Source: an uncultured Eubacteriales bacterium
Lineage (GTDB): Bacteria; Bacillota; Clostridia; Oscillospirales; Acutalibacteraceae
Assembly (NCBI GenBank): GCA_900319655.1
Contig: ONPH01000039.1
Span: 1 to 9,140, forward strand
DNA: 9,140 bases
Direction: 5' to 3'
Under the pieces are notes generated by a model. The model did not search any database and was not told the origin of the DNA. It saw nothing but the letters and a program-made list of their open reading frames with translations. The first letter of the stretch is position 1. Every line of letters begins with the position of its first letter. Shown here one piece after another: positions 1-7,822 of this stretch. The translations under genes were made by a program, and so were the position numbers.

Positions 1-1154
1 CGTTGCAGATACTTCCGCACTTCCTTACAAAGTCGCTTAAAAAGACATATGACGGCAAGGACGCCGTTATTCTTGTAGCCACCTCGGGCGATACCGGCAA
101 GGCGGCTTTAGAGGGCTTTAAGGATGTTGACCACACAAACATCATCGTTTTCTATCCTGTTGACGGCGTTAGCCCTATGCAGAAGCACCAGATGAACACT
201 CAGGAAGGCGAAAACGTAAAGGTTTGCGCAATTAAGGGCAACTTTGATGACGCTCAGACAGGCGTTAAGAAGATTTTTACAACTCCCGAGATTGCCGAAA
301 AGCTGGCAGAAAACAATATGCTTTTCTCGTCCGCGAACTCAATCAACTGGGGCAGACTTCTTCCTCAGATTGTTTACTATATCTCGGCTTACTGCGACCT
401 TGTGAATGACGGCAAAATTGCTTTCGGTGATAAAATCAATGTTGTTGTTCCGACAGGTAACTTCGGAAATATCCTCGCAAGCTACTATGCCTGCCTTATG
501 GGGCTTCCGATTAACAAGTTTATCTGCGCCTCAAACTCAAACAACGTCCTGACGGACTTCATTAATACAGGCGTTTATGATAAGAACAGACATTTTTATA
601 CAACAATCTCTCCGTCTATGGATATTCTCGTGTCGAGCAACCTCGAAAGACTGCTCTATAAGCTCTCAGGCGACAGCGACGAGACTACAAGGGATTGGAT
701 GAACGCTCTTAAAACCGAGGGAAAATACGAGGTCAGCGACAGCGTTAAGGCGGTTATCACCGACAAATTTTTCGGCGGCTGCTGTGACGATAAGCAGACT
801 CAGGCTACTATCAAAAGACTTTTTGACCGGGAAGGCTACCTCTGCGATACCCACACTGCGGTTGCGGTTAACGTTTACGAGCAGTATGTGGATAAGACAG
901 GTGACAATACCCCTGCGGTAATCGCTTCTACAGCAAGCCCGTATAAGTTCTCAAAGGCTGTTTTGCAGGCTGTTGCGCCTAATGCTGAGCTTCCCGAGAC
1001 CGAGTTTGATATGGTCGATATGCTCAACGAGATTTCAAAGACTGCCGTACCCGCTCCGCTTGCGGGACTTAAGAATAAAACCGCGAGATTTTCCGATGTT
1101 ACCGAGGTTGACAAAATGCCTCAGTACGTGCTCGGAGCTCTCGGAATTGAGTAA
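1..1154 (+). CDS. thrC: Threonine synthase, 3' part (5' end outside window)
   Basis: This is the last 383 or so codons of threonine synthase, the PLP enzyme that converts O-phosphohomoserine to threonine in the cytoplasm. The reading frame starts at base 3; the TTG there is an internal Leu codon, not a start. Counting from base 3, visible motifs are SGDTGKA (residues 28-34), where the substrate binds in fold-type II PLP enzymes, SANSINWGRLLPQ (110-122), and PTGNFGN (150-156), the PLP-phosphate loop. In the family the PLP lysine lies in an FKDMALQ-like motif, and the window opens just after it, so that residue is off the edge. Bacterial and fungal forms run about 480-500 residues, so roughly 110-120 are missing. 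The stop overlaps the next gene as TAATG. Nothing suggests damage. Confidence 0.93.
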   Translation, partial: LQILPHFLTKSLKKTYDGKDAVILVATSGDTGKAALEGFKDVDHTNIIVFYPVDGVSPMQKHQMNTQEGENVKVCAIKGNFDDAQTGVKKIFTTPEIAEKLAENNMLFSSANSINWGRLLPQIVYYISAYCDLVNDGKIAFGDKINVVVPTGNFGNILASYYACLMGLPINKFICASNSNNVLTDFINTGVYDKNRHFYTTISPSMDILVSSNLERLLYKLSGDSDETTRDWMNALKTEGKYEVSDSVKAVITDKFFGGCCDDKQTQATIKRLFDREGYLCDTHTAVAVNVYEQYVDKTGDNTPAVIASTASPYKFSKAVLQAVAPNAELPETEFDMVDMLNEISKTAVPAPLAGLKNKTARFSDVTEVDKMPQYVLGALGIE

Positions 1155-1843
1155 TGTTGCTATTTGTAATAGGCGACCTTCATCTGTCGCTCGGCGAGGA
1201 TAAGCCGATGGATATCTTCTCGGGCTGGAACGACTATGTAGAACGGCTTGAAAAGAACTGGAGAAGCCTTGTTAAGGACGACGACACCGTTGTTGTGGCA
1301 GGAGATATTTCCTGGGCAATGAAGCTTGAAGAAACCGTGACCGACTTTAAGTTTATCGACAGTCTGCCCGGCAGAAAGATTTTCTTAAAGGGCAACCACG
1401 ACTATTGGTGGGGCACAAAGAGCAAGATTGAAAAGCTCCTTGCAGAAAATGAGCTAAACACAATCAGTATTTTGTTCAATAACGCCTACACCTGCGGAGA
1501 ATACGCAATCTGCGGAACAAGGGGCTGGTTCCTCGAAAACGACACTCCCGAGGATATTAAAGTATTAAACCGTGAGGTCGGACGGCTTAAAATGTCGATT
1601 GAAGAAGCCCTAAAGACAGGCAAAGAACCGGTTGTCTTTTTGCATTATCCGCCTTATTACAGGGGCATAGAATGTAAGGAGATTATGGACGTTCTGCTTG
1701 AATACGGCATAAAAAAATGCTACTACGGGCACATTCACGGCAAGCAAAATTTCCGTCTGGCGTTCGAAGGAGAGTACAAGGGAATTGATTTTAAGCTGAT
1801 TTCCTGCGACAGGGTACAGTTTACGCCTGTTTTGGTTAGATAA
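1154..1843 (+). CDS. Calcineurin-like metallophosphoesterase
   Basis: This 229-residue cytoplasmic protein belongs to the calcineurin-like metallophosphoesterase superfamily and resembles the COG1768-type 'predicted phosphohydrolase' group. The dinuclear metal-site motifs are all present: GDLH (D8, H10), GDISWAM (D51), GNHDYWW (N81, H82), FLHYPP (H164) and YGHIHG (H193, H195). There is no signal peptide or membrane segment. The natural substrate is not known from sequence; a phosphomonoester or phosphodiester is the generic expectation. The ATG at 1154 shares its A with the thrC stop (TAATG), and no strong Shine-Dalgarno precedes it, so translation is probably coupled to thrC by re-initiation. 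The coupling suggests co-expression with thrC, not necessarily a role in threonine synthesis. It ends only 5 bases before the tig promoter, with no terminator visible. Confidence 0.88.
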   Translation: MLLFVIGDLHLSLGEDKPMDIFSGWNDYVERLEKNWRSLVKDDDTVVVAGDISWAMKLEETVTDFKFIDSLPGRKIFLKGNHDYWWGTKSKIEKLLAENELNTISILFNNAYTCGEYAICGTRGWFLENDTPEDIKVLNREVGRLKMSIEEALKTGKEPVVFLHYPPYYRGIECKEIMDVLLEYGIKKCYYGHIHGKQNFRLAFEGEYKGIDFKLISCDRVQFTPVLVR

Positions 1844-1847
1844 AAAC

Positions 1848-1876
1848 TTGATTTATACTAAGTATTGTGATATAAT
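1848..1876 (+). promoter_or_regulatory. Probable housekeeping-sigma promoter of tig with extended -10
   Basis: TTGATT at 1848-1853 (4 of 6 matches to TTGACA) is separated by exactly 17 bases from a perfect TATAAT at 1871-1876. TG at 1868-1869, followed by one base before the hexamer, makes it an extended -10. Transcription would start near 1882-1884, giving a leader of about 25 nt before the tig ATG. This is the best promoter in the window and probably drives tig and at least clpP-clpX. I see no CIRCE or CtsR-type operator overlapping it. Confidence 0.82.
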
Positions 1877-1895
1877 AAGACGATATATTTTATTT

Positions 1896-1900
1896 GGAGG
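1896..1900 (+). promoter_or_regulatory. Ribosome binding site that fixes the tig start
   Basis: GGAGG lies 8 bases before the ATG at 1909. An in-frame TTG at 1894 overlaps this Shine-Dalgarno, so it cannot be the start served by it. The ATG at 1909, giving a protein beginning MALKECTKKE, is therefore preferred. Confidence 0.85.
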
Positions 1901-1908
1901 AATTTAAA

Positions 1909-3195
1909 ATGGCACTTAAGGAATGTACAAAAAAGGAAGAAGCAAATACCTACGAGCTTACCGTAGAGGTTGACGGCGAAACTTTTGAGAGAGCTGTAAA
2001 CACCGTCTACAAAAAGCAGGTTAAAAATATCAACATTCAGGGCTTCAGAAAGGGCAAGGCTCCCAGAAAAATTATCGAGAAGATGTACGGCTCTGAGGTG
2101 TTCTATGAGGACGCTATGCAGGACTGCTATCCCGACGCGCTTTATGAGGCTGCCAAGGAGAAGGATTTAAAGATTGTTGCCGTTAATTCGCTCGAAGCAA
2201 TTGAAGCAGGCAAGGACGGCTTCACCTTCAAAACCGTAATCGTTGTTGAGCCCACACTCGACATCGACGGCTACAAGGGCTTTGAGATTGAGAAGAAGTC
2301 AACCGAGGTTACTGACGAGCTCGTTGACGAGGAGATCAAGAAGGTTCTCGACCGCAACTCCAGACTTGTTGAGGTTGAGGGCAGAGCTGCCAAGGACGGC
2401 GACACGGCCGTAATCGACTTTGAGGGCTTTGTTGACGGAGTTCCTTTTGAGGGCGGCAAGGCTGAAAAGTACAGTCTCGCACTTGGTTCAGGCAACTTTA
2501 TCCCCGGCTTTGAGGAGCAGGTTGTAGGCCACGAGATAGGCGAGGAGTTTAGTATCAACGTTAACTTCCCCGAGGACTATCAGGCTGAGAACCTTGCAGG
2601 CAAAGAGGCAGAGTTCAAGATTAAGCTTCACGAGCTCAAGGAAAAGGAGCTTCCCGAGCTTGATGATGACTTTGTAAAGGACGTTTCCGAGAAGGAGACC
2701 GTTGACGAGTACAAGGCTGAGCTCAGAACTCAGATTGAAGCCCGCTTAAAGGACGAGGCTCAGAAGGATATTGACGACCAGATTGCTGCTAAGCTTATCG
2801 ACCTCGCTCAGGGCGATATTCCCGAGGCTATGTACGAAAATCAGGTTAACGATATGATGAGAGATTTTGAAATGCGTCTCCGTCAGCAGGGCATGAACAT
2901 TGATATGAAGACCTATATGCAGTATATGGGCATGGAAGAGAGCACTGTTCGTGAGATGTACAGAGAAGAAGCTGAGAAGAAGGTTAAGCTCAGACTTGCT
3001 CTGCAGTCAATTGCGGTTAAGGAGAACGTTGAGGTAACCGAGGCCGACATCGAGGACGAATACTCCAAGATGGCTGAGGCTTACAAGATGGACGTTAAGC
3101 AGGTTAAGGCTGCTATTCCTGCCGACTCACTCTCTGAGGACATCAAGGTTCAGAAGGCTCTTGACATTGTAAAGAACAGCGCTGTTATTAAATAA
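1909..3195 (+). CDS. tig: Trigger factor, ribosome-associated chaperone and prolyl isomerase
   Basis: This 428-residue protein matches the usual bacterial trigger-factor length. It binds at the ribosomal exit tunnel and shields emerging chains. The N-terminal ribosome-binding domain carries the signature GFRKGKAP at residues 45-52. An FKBP-type prolyl isomerase domain follows at about 160-245, with DGDTAVIDFEGFVDGVPFEGG near 163-183 and FIPGFEEQ at 197-204. The C-terminal part (about 250-428) is highly charged and helical (for example MMRDFEMRLRQQGM), as expected of the chaperone arms. The start is the ATG preceded by GGAGG, not the upstream TTG at 1894. The gene has its own strong promoter and lies 50 bp before clpP. 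No truncation or frameshift is visible. Confidence 0.97.
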   Translation: MALKECTKKEEANTYELTVEVDGETFERAVNTVYKKQVKNINIQGFRKGKAPRKIIEKMYGSEVFYEDAMQDCYPDALYEAAKEKDLKIVAVNSLEAIEAGKDGFTFKTVIVVEPTLDIDGYKGFEIEKKSTEVTDELVDEEIKKVLDRNSRLVEVEGRAAKDGDTAVIDFEGFVDGVPFEGGKAEKYSLALGSGNFIPGFEEQVVGHEIGEEFSINVNFPEDYQAENLAGKEAEFKIKLHELKEKELPELDDDFVKDVSEKETVDEYKAELRTQIEARLKDEAQKDIDDQIAAKLIDLAQGDIPEAMYENQVNDMMRDFEMRLRQQGMNIDMKTYMQYMGMEESTVREMYREEAEKKVKLRLALQSIAVKENVEVTEADIEDEYSKMAEAYKMDVKQVKAAIPADSLSEDIKVQKALDIVKNSAVIK

Positions 3196-3220
3196 GAATA
3201 TTTAAGCGCGAATTGATAAC

Positions 3221-3226
3221 TATAAT
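3221..3226 (+). promoter_or_regulatory. Possible -10 box upstream of clpP (weak)
   Basis: A perfect TATAAT lies 19 bases before the clpP ATG, in the 50-bp tig-clpP gap. No acceptable -35 hexamer is found 16-18 bases upstream, and there is no extended -10 TG. It may be a weak secondary promoter or chance in AT-rich DNA. clpP probably also receives read-through from tig. Confidence 0.25.
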
Positions 3227-3245
3227 TTAGAAAGGTTTTGATATT

Positions 3246-3827
3246 ATGGCACTGGTACCATATGTAGTTGAACAGACAAACCGCGGCGAACGCAGTTATG
3301 ATATTTTTTCAAGACTGTTAAACGACAGAATCGTTATCCTCAACGACGAGGTTAACAGCGCTACCGCAAGCGTAGTTGTGGCACAGCTATTGTACCTTGA
3401 AAGCCAGGACCCCACCAACGACATCAGCCTTTACATCAACAGTCCCGGCGGAAGCGTTACAGACGGCTTCGCGATTTACGACACAATGAACTACATCAAG
3501 TGCGATGTTTCCACAATTTGTATGGGTATGGCGGCGAGCATGGGAGCTTTTCTGCTTTCATCAGGCGCAAAGGGCAAGAGAATTGCCCTGCCGAACTCAA
3601 CGATTATGATACATCAGCCTCTCGGCGGATATAAAGGTCAGGCTACCGATATGGAAATCCATACCAAGTATATGCTTGACACCAAGGCAAGGCTTAATCA
3701 AATTCTCTCAGAGAACACCGGCAAGCCCCTTGACGTTATCAAAAACGACACCGAGCGCGATAACTTTATGACTGCTCAGCAGGCTATGGAATACGGACTT
3801 ATTGACAAGGTAATTGACAGAAGATAA
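3246..3827 (+). CDS. clpP: ClpP, ATP-dependent Clp protease proteolytic subunit
   Basis: This 193-residue serine peptidase (family S14) is the standard ClpP length. It forms a double-heptamer barrel that degrades proteins unfolded by ClpX or other Clp ATPases. The catalytic triad is intact: Ser98 in GMAASMGA, His123 in MIHQP and Asp172 in [14 protein letters not shown] (66-71) forms the oxyanion/substrate strand region. The N-terminal [20 protein letters not shown] is typical of the axial loop and propeptide region of clostridial ClpP. An AGAAAGG Shine-Dalgarno at 3229-3235 precedes the ATG. The stop is 13 bases before the clpX ATG, so the protease and its main ATPase are almost certainly co-transcribed, giving the tig-clpP-clpX order. 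Confidence 0.98.
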   Translation: MALVPYVVEQTNRGERSYDIFSRLLNDRIVILNDEVNSATASVVVAQLLYLESQDPTNDISLYINSPGGSVTDGFAIYDTMNYIKCDVSTICMGMAASMGAFLLSSGAKGKRIALPNSTIMIHQPLGGYKGQATDMEIHTKYMLDTKARLNQILSENTGKPLDVIKNDTERDNFMTAQQAMEYGLIDKVIDRR

Positions 3828-3830
3828 GGT

Positions 3831-3834
3831 AGGA
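3831..3834 (+). promoter_or_regulatory. Ribosome binding site that fixes the clpX start
   Basis: AGGA, preceded by a further GGT, lies 6 bases before the ATG at 3841. The alternative in-frame TTG at 3814 would overlap the clpP end by 14 bases, would add nine residues before the [15 protein letters not shown] start, and has no comparable Shine-Dalgarno. Confidence 0.75.
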
Positions 3835-3840
3835 AAGCAA

Positions 3841-5178
3841 ATGGCTAATTCTAACAACAATAAGGAAATTTACTGCTCATTCTGCGGAAAACCCCAGGAT
3901 ATGGTATTGCGCCTTATTGCGGGCAACGGTGCTTATATCTGCGACCGTTGCGTTAACCTTTGTATGAATATTCTCGACCAGTCGGGGGAGAACGATTTAA
4001 GTCCTTCTCCCAATGGTAAGGCTGTTCCCGGGCAGGATGTTCCCGGGGATGTCAGCGAGCTTATTAAGCCCAAGGAGATCAAGGCTATTCTTGACGAGTA
4101 TGTTATCGGTCAGGACGACGCCAAAATCACCCTGAGCGTGGCGGTTTATAACCACTACAAGCGCGCTTTGGCAGGCGACGACAGCGTTGAGTTCTCAAAG
4201 AGCAACGTGCTTTTGCTCGGTCCGACGGGCGTGGGCAAGACCTTGCTCGCTCAAACGCTTGCAAAGGCTCTTGACGTGCCGTTTGCTATTGCCGACGCAA
4301 CTACTCTTACCGAGGCAGGCTATGTGGGCGAGGATGTCGAAAATATCCTCTTAAAGCTCATTCAGGCTGCGGATTACGATATCGAACGCGCTCAGCGCGG
4401 TATCATCTATATCGACGAGATTGATAAAATCGCCAGAAAATCCGAGAACCCCTCAATTACCCGTGATGTTTCGGGCGAGGGCGTTCAGCAGGCTTTGCTT
4501 AAAATTGTCGAGGGCACTGTTGCCAATGTTCCCCCTCAGGGCGGAAGAAAGCATCCTCAGCAGGAGTTCTTGCAGATAGACACCAAGAATATTCTGTTTA
4601 TCTGCGGCGGAGCCTTTGACGGACTTGAAAAGATTGTCGAAAAGCGCCAAGGGGGTTCGGTAATCGGCTTTGAGTCGCTCGTTAAGTCCAAAAAGGAGCT
4701 TGACGAAACCTACTGGATGAAGGATGTTGTGGCTCACGACCTCGTAAAATTCGGCATTATTCCCGAGCTTATCGGTCGTCTGCCGGTTATTACGGCGCTC
4801 AGCGGTCTTGACAGCGAGGCTCTCGTAAAAATCCTAACCGTTCCCAAGAACTCGATTGTTCAGCAGTACAAAAAGCTCTTTGAGCTCGATAATGTTGAGC
4901 TTTACTTTGAGGATGAAGCGCTTGAAGCTATTGCCGATATGGCTCACGAACAGCGCACAGGCGCAAGAGGACTCAGGGGCATTATGGAAGGTATCCTTAA
5001 AAACCCGATGTTTGAAACACCGTCCGACAGCACGATTGAGAAAATCATCATCACCAAAGAGGTTGTTACGGATAATGCCTCTCCTCAGATTATCAGGAGA
5101 AAAGAAAAGCCTTCTTTCCCTGTTAAGTTATCCGGTAAGCCCTCGCTTAAGCGCACAAAGAGAAGCTCGGCTTCGTAA
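3841..5178 (+). CDS. clpX: ClpX, AAA+ unfoldase of the ClpXP protease
   Basis: This 445-residue protein recognises and unfolds substrates and threads them into ClpP. The N-terminal zinc-binding domain has Cys12, Cys15, Cys34 and Cys37. A linker at about 48-70 is followed by the AAA+ module: Walker A GPTGVGKT (127-134), pore-1 loop GYVGED (160-165), Walker B IIYIDEID (188-195), RKH pore motif (236-238), ClpP-docking IGF loop (275-277), IGRLP arginine region (311-315) and sensor-2 GARGLR (374-379). All key residues are present. The protein is somewhat longer than the roughly 420 residues usual in Bacillus because of a basic, Ser/Lys-rich tail (about 420-445, ending [10 protein letters not shown]). 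That tail lies beyond the conserved fold and may be lineage-specific. The start is the ATG with AGGA upstream. Copy 1 of the intergenic repeat begins 31 bp after the stop. Confidence 0.98.
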   Translation: MANSNNNKEIYCSFCGKPQDMVLRLIAGNGAYICDRCVNLCMNILDQSGENDLSPSPNGKAVPGQDVPGDVSELIKPKEIKAILDEYVIGQDDAKITLSVAVYNHYKRALAGDDSVEFSKSNVLLLGPTGVGKTLLAQTLAKALDVPFAIADATTLTEAGYVGEDVENILLKLIQAADYDIERAQRGIIYIDEIDKIARKSENPSITRDVSGEGVQQALLKIVEGTVANVPPQGGRKHPQQEFLQIDTKNILFICGGAFDGLEKIVEKRQGGSVIGFESLVKSKKELDETYWMKDVVAHDLVKFGIIPELIGRLPVITALSGLDSEALVKILTVPKNSIVQQYKKLFELDNVELYFEDEALEAIADMAHEQRTGARGLRGIMEGILKNPMFETPSDSTIEKIIITKEVVTDNASPQIIRRKEKPSFPVKLSGKPSLKRTKRSSAS

Positions 5179-5209
5179 ATTTAAAAGCAGATACGTTTTA
5201 GTAAAAACC

Positions 5210-5287
5210 GTAGGGGCGGACTGAAATGTCCGCCCGATAAATACAAAAGACGGTATAAAACGGGCGCACACATTGGTGCGCCCCTAC
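5210..5287. repeat. Inverted-repeat element, copy 1 (short form, 78 bp)
   Basis: The ends GTAGGGGCG (5210-5218) and CGCCCCTAC (5279-5287) are exact inverted repeats. Each arm also folds alone: stem GGGCGGAC 5214-5221 with GTCCGCCC 5228-5235, and stem GGGCGCAC 5262-5269 with GTGCGCCC 5276-5283, each with 8 base pairs and a 6-nt loop. The core between arms is only about 26 nt, so this is a deleted or minimal form of the longer copies at 7823 and 8593. The right arm differs from the others by a compensated pair change (C5267 with G5278). No ORF or obvious target-site duplication is seen. It could act in RNA as a processing or read-through-limiting structure between clpX and lon, but it lacks a U-tract and is not a classical terminator. 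Confidence 0.85.
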
Positions 5288-5290
5288 TTG

Positions 5291-5319
5291 TTTATATACA
5301 GAAGTTTGAAAGTTATAAT
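5291..5319 (+). promoter_or_regulatory. Probable lon promoter
   Basis: TTTATA (5291-5296, 4 of 6 matches to TTGACA) and a perfect TATAAT (5314-5319) are 17 bases apart. A start near 5326 would give a leader of about 20 nt containing the AGAAAGGA Shine-Dalgarno (5333-5340). The -35 begins 4 bases after repeat copy 1, so lon may be transcribed separately from clpX. No heat-shock operator is recognised. Confidence 0.55.
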
Positions 5320-5346
5320 TTATGAGGGTTATAGAAAGGACTTATA

Positions 5347-7752
5347 ATGGATTTTGAAAATACAAACACCCTGACGCTTCCTGTTCTGCCGCTCAGAGGG
5401 CTTGTTGTTTTTCCCAAGTCTTTAATTCATTTTGATGTTGGCAGAAAAAAGAGCATTACCGCTATTAAAAAAGCGATGGAAACCAACCAGCTTATCTTCC
5501 TCTCGGCGCAGATTGACGCGTCTGACAGCGAGCCTAAGCTGATTGACTTATATAAAATCGGAGTTGTCGCAAAGGTTATTCAGGTGCAAAAGCTCCCCGA
5601 AAATACCACGAGAATTGTTATTGAGGGTAAGTACCGTGCCCAAATCTGCGCTCCTGTTTTTGACAAGGGCTGTATGATGGCTGAGGTTGAGCCTATTCCC
5701 GACGCTATTACTCCGCCCACCTCGCGCGATACCGCGCTTATTCGTGCAGTTAGGGAGCAGTTTGAGCGCTTTATTGAGATTGCGCCCAAAACCGCGCCCG
5801 ACATCATCTTCAAGGTTGCGCTTTGCAAGTCAACAGGCGAGCTTGCCGATTATATCACGGCGAACATTCCGCTTGACTACACCATTAAGCAGATGATACT
5901 CGAAACTCTCAATCAGTACGATAGGCTCGAAACCGTGCTTGACGAGCTGATGAACGAGATTTATATTCTCAAAATCGAGGAAGAAATCACTGTTAAAGCC
6001 AAGATGAGGATTGACGAAACCCAGCGCGACTTTTTCCTCAGAGAGCAAAAGAAGGTTATCGAGGAGGAGCTCGGCGAGGACGACAATCCGTCCGATGAGG
6101 CGGCGGACTATGCCGACAGGATTTTGAAGCTAAAGCTCGAGGAGAAAAGTCAGGAAACCCTGCTTAAGGAGTGCCGTAAGCTGATGAAAATGCCCTACGG
6201 CTCTCAGGAAGCTTCGGTAATCCGCACTTATCTTGACACCGTGCTCGACCTTCCTTGGAACACCTCGACAAAGGACAAAATCGTTATCTCGAAAATCCGC
6301 AGAGAGCTCAACAAAACTCACTTTGGGCTTGAAAAAATCAAGGACAGAATTGTTGAACAGCTTGCGGTCAAGAAGCTCAGCGACAAGCAAAAGGGACAGA
6401 TCATCTGCCTTGCAGGCCCTCCCGGTGTGGGCAAGACCTCAATCGCCAAATCTATCGCCAATGCTATCGGCAGAAAAAGCGAGAGGATCGCGCTCGGCGG
6501 CGTAAAGGACGAGGCTGAAATCCGAGGTCACAGGCGTACATATATCGGCTCAATGCCCGGCAGAATTATGGCTGCGGTTCAAAATGCAGGCACAAACAAT
6601 CCGCTTATTATCCTCGACGAGGTTGACAAGCTGTCCTCGGACTACAAGGGCGACCCGACCTCGGCACTGCTCGAGGTGCTCGATATTGAGCAAAACTACA
6701 AGTTCACCGACCATTATATCGACATTCCGTTTGACCTTTCGAACGTTATGTTTATCACCACGGCGAACGACCTCGGAGCAATTCCTGCTCCGCTCAGGGA
6801 CAGAATGGAAATCATCGAGATCAACAGCTATACCCGTGAGGAAAAGTTCAACATCGCCAAAAAGCACCTTGTGCCAAAGCAGTTGGAGCTCAACGGATTT
6901 TCTAATAAAGAATTAAAATTCACGAATAAGGCGCTTTACACCATCATCGACTACTACACCCGAGAGTCGGGAGTTCGTACCTTAGAGCGCTATATCGCTT
7001 CCGTAATGCGCAAGTGCGCGGTTAAAAAGCTAGAGGACGGCGAGGAAGTCTTTAAGATTGACGACAAGGCAGTTGAAAAGCTTTTGGGCAACAAAAAGTA
7101 CCTGCCCGACACCTATAGCAAGAAGAACGAAATCGGCGTTGTTAACGGCTTGGCGTGGACGTCTGTCGGCGGAGAGCTTCTGCCGATCGAGGTTGCGGTT
7201 ATGGAAGGCACAGGCAAGATCGAGCTGACAGGCTCGCTCGGCGACGTGATGAAGGAGAGCGCGCATATCGCGATCACCTGCATAAGAAGCCATGCAAATG
7301 TGCTGGGAGTTGACCCCGACTTCTACAAGAATAAAGACATTCACATTCACGCTCCCGAGGGAGCTGTACCCAAGGACGGACCGTCCGCAGGCATTACAAT
7401 GGCTACTGCGATTTACTCTGCGCTGTCTGCAAAGCCAGTAAGGTGCGATATCGCAATGACAGGCGAGATTACCCTGAGGGGCAAGGTTCTGCCTATCGGC
7501 GGACTTAAGGAAAAGAGTATGGCGGCGTACAAGCATGGAATTACGCTGGTGCTTATCCCGAAGCTCAACGAGCCCGATTTGTCCGAGCTCGACCCTGCGG
7601 TTAAGGAAAAGGTAGATTTCATCGCGGTTGAGGACTTCACCGAGGTAGTGAAGCTTGCAGTAATCAACCCCGTAAAGGTCAGCGAAAAGGCGTGGAACGA
7701 CATTAATTTGCCTGTCGAGCCGAAAGTAAGTTCGGCAGGGGTTAGGCAGTAG
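5347..7752 (+). CDS. lon: Lon ATP-dependent protease (LonA type)
   Basis: This 801-residue protein is a full-length LonA, a cytoplasmic homo-oligomeric AAA+ protease that removes misfolded and short-lived regulatory proteins. The N-terminal substrate-binding domain (about 10-200) opens with LPVLPLRGLVVFP. A charged, coiled-coil-like helical stretch (about 190-275) precedes the AAA+ module with Walker A GPPGVGKT (357-364) and Walker B LIILDEVDK (420-428). The C-terminal peptidase domain has PKDGPSAG with catalytic Ser680 and GGLKEKSMAA with catalytic Lys723; their 43-residue separation matches the E. coli S679/K722 dyad. No transmembrane segment is present, which argues against LonB. The ATG has AGAAAGGA 6 bases upstream. 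The gap before it carries repeat copy 1 and a candidate promoter; the gap after it carries a heptamer repeat and copy 2. Confidence 0.98.
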   Translation: MDFENTNTLTLPVLPLRGLVVFPKSLIHFDVGRKKSITAIKKAMETNQLIFLSAQIDASDSEPKLIDLYKIGVVAKVIQVQKLPENTTRIVIEGKYRAQICAPVFDKGCMMAEVEPIPDAITPPTSRDTALIRAVREQFERFIEIAPKTAPDIIFKVALCKSTGELADYITANIPLDYTIKQMILETLNQYDRLETVLDELMNEIYILKIEEEITVKAKMRIDETQRDFFLREQKKVIEEELGEDDNPSDEAADYADRILKLKLEEKSQETLLKECRKLMKMPYGSQEASVIRTYLDTVLDLPWNTSTKDKIVISKIRRELNKTHFGLEKIKDRIVEQLAVKKLSDKQKGQIICLAGPPGVGKTSIAKSIANAIGRKSERIALGGVKDEAEIRGHRRTYIGSMPGRIMAAVQNAGTNNPLIILDEVDKLSSDYKGDPTSALLEVLDIEQNYKFTDHYIDIPFDLSNVMFITTANDLGAIPAPLRDRMEIIEINSYTREEKFNIAKKHLVPKQLELNGFSNKELKFTNKALYTIIDYYTRESGVRTLERYIASVMRKCAVKKLEDGEEVFKIDDKAVEKLLGNKKYLPDTYSKKNEIGVVNGLAWTSVGGELLPIEVAVMEGTGKIELTGSLGDVMKESAHIAITCIRSHANVLGVDPDFYKNKDIHIHAPEGAVPKDGPSAGITMATAIYSALSAKPVRCDIAMTGEITLRGKVLPIGGLKEKSMAAYKHGITLVLIPKLNEPDLSELDPAVKEKVDFIAVEDFTEVVKLAVINPVKVSEKAWNDINLPVEPKVSSAGVRQ

Positions 7753-7763
7753 GCAAATTAAAA

Positions 7764-7791
7764 GTAATAAGTAATAAGTAATAAGGAATAA
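7764..7791. repeat. 7-bp tandem repeat, four units
   Basis: Three exact GTAATAA units (7764-7784) are followed by one GGAATAA (7785-7791), starting 12 bp after the lon stop. Because the unit is 7 bp and contains TAA, the tract places stop codons in all three forward frames. It may be a slippage-prone microsatellite-like remnant. No function is evident. Confidence 0.8.
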
Positions 7792-7822
7792 GTAAATTTA
7801 GCGGAAACGTTTGATAAACACC

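Noticed and set aside
1894..1908. TTG at 1894 as the trigger factor start
   Set aside because: The codon overlaps the GGAGG Shine-Dalgarno, which is correctly placed for the ATG at 1909.
1844..1908. CIRCE or CtsR heat-shock operator upstream of tig, clpP or lon
   Set aside because: No TTAGCACTC-N9-GAGTGCTAA pattern or tandem GGTCAAA heptads were found in the gaps at 1844-1908, 3196-3245 or 5288-5346.
3814..3840. TTG at 3814 as the clpX start, overlapping clpP
   Set aside because: It has no matching Shine-Dalgarno, adds residues outside the conserved N-terminus, and AGGA is well placed for the ATG at 3841.
5270..5275. Kissing-loop pairing between the two arms of each element
   Set aside because: Loops CCATGT and ACATGG are complementary in copy 3, but only partly so in copy 2 and not in copy 1, so the feature is explained by the arms being inverted copies.
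5214..5283. Arm hairpins of the repeats as Rho-independent terminators
   Set aside because: The stems are GC-rich, but no U-tract directly follows any arm. The T-run in the core (for example near 7883-7887) is not preceded by a hairpin.
7030..7536. 168-codon open frame on the minus strand inside lon
   Set aside because: It lies fully within the conserved Lon coding region, reads as low-quality protein with no recognisable domain, and has no start context. It is an antisense shadow, as are the other minus-strand frames.
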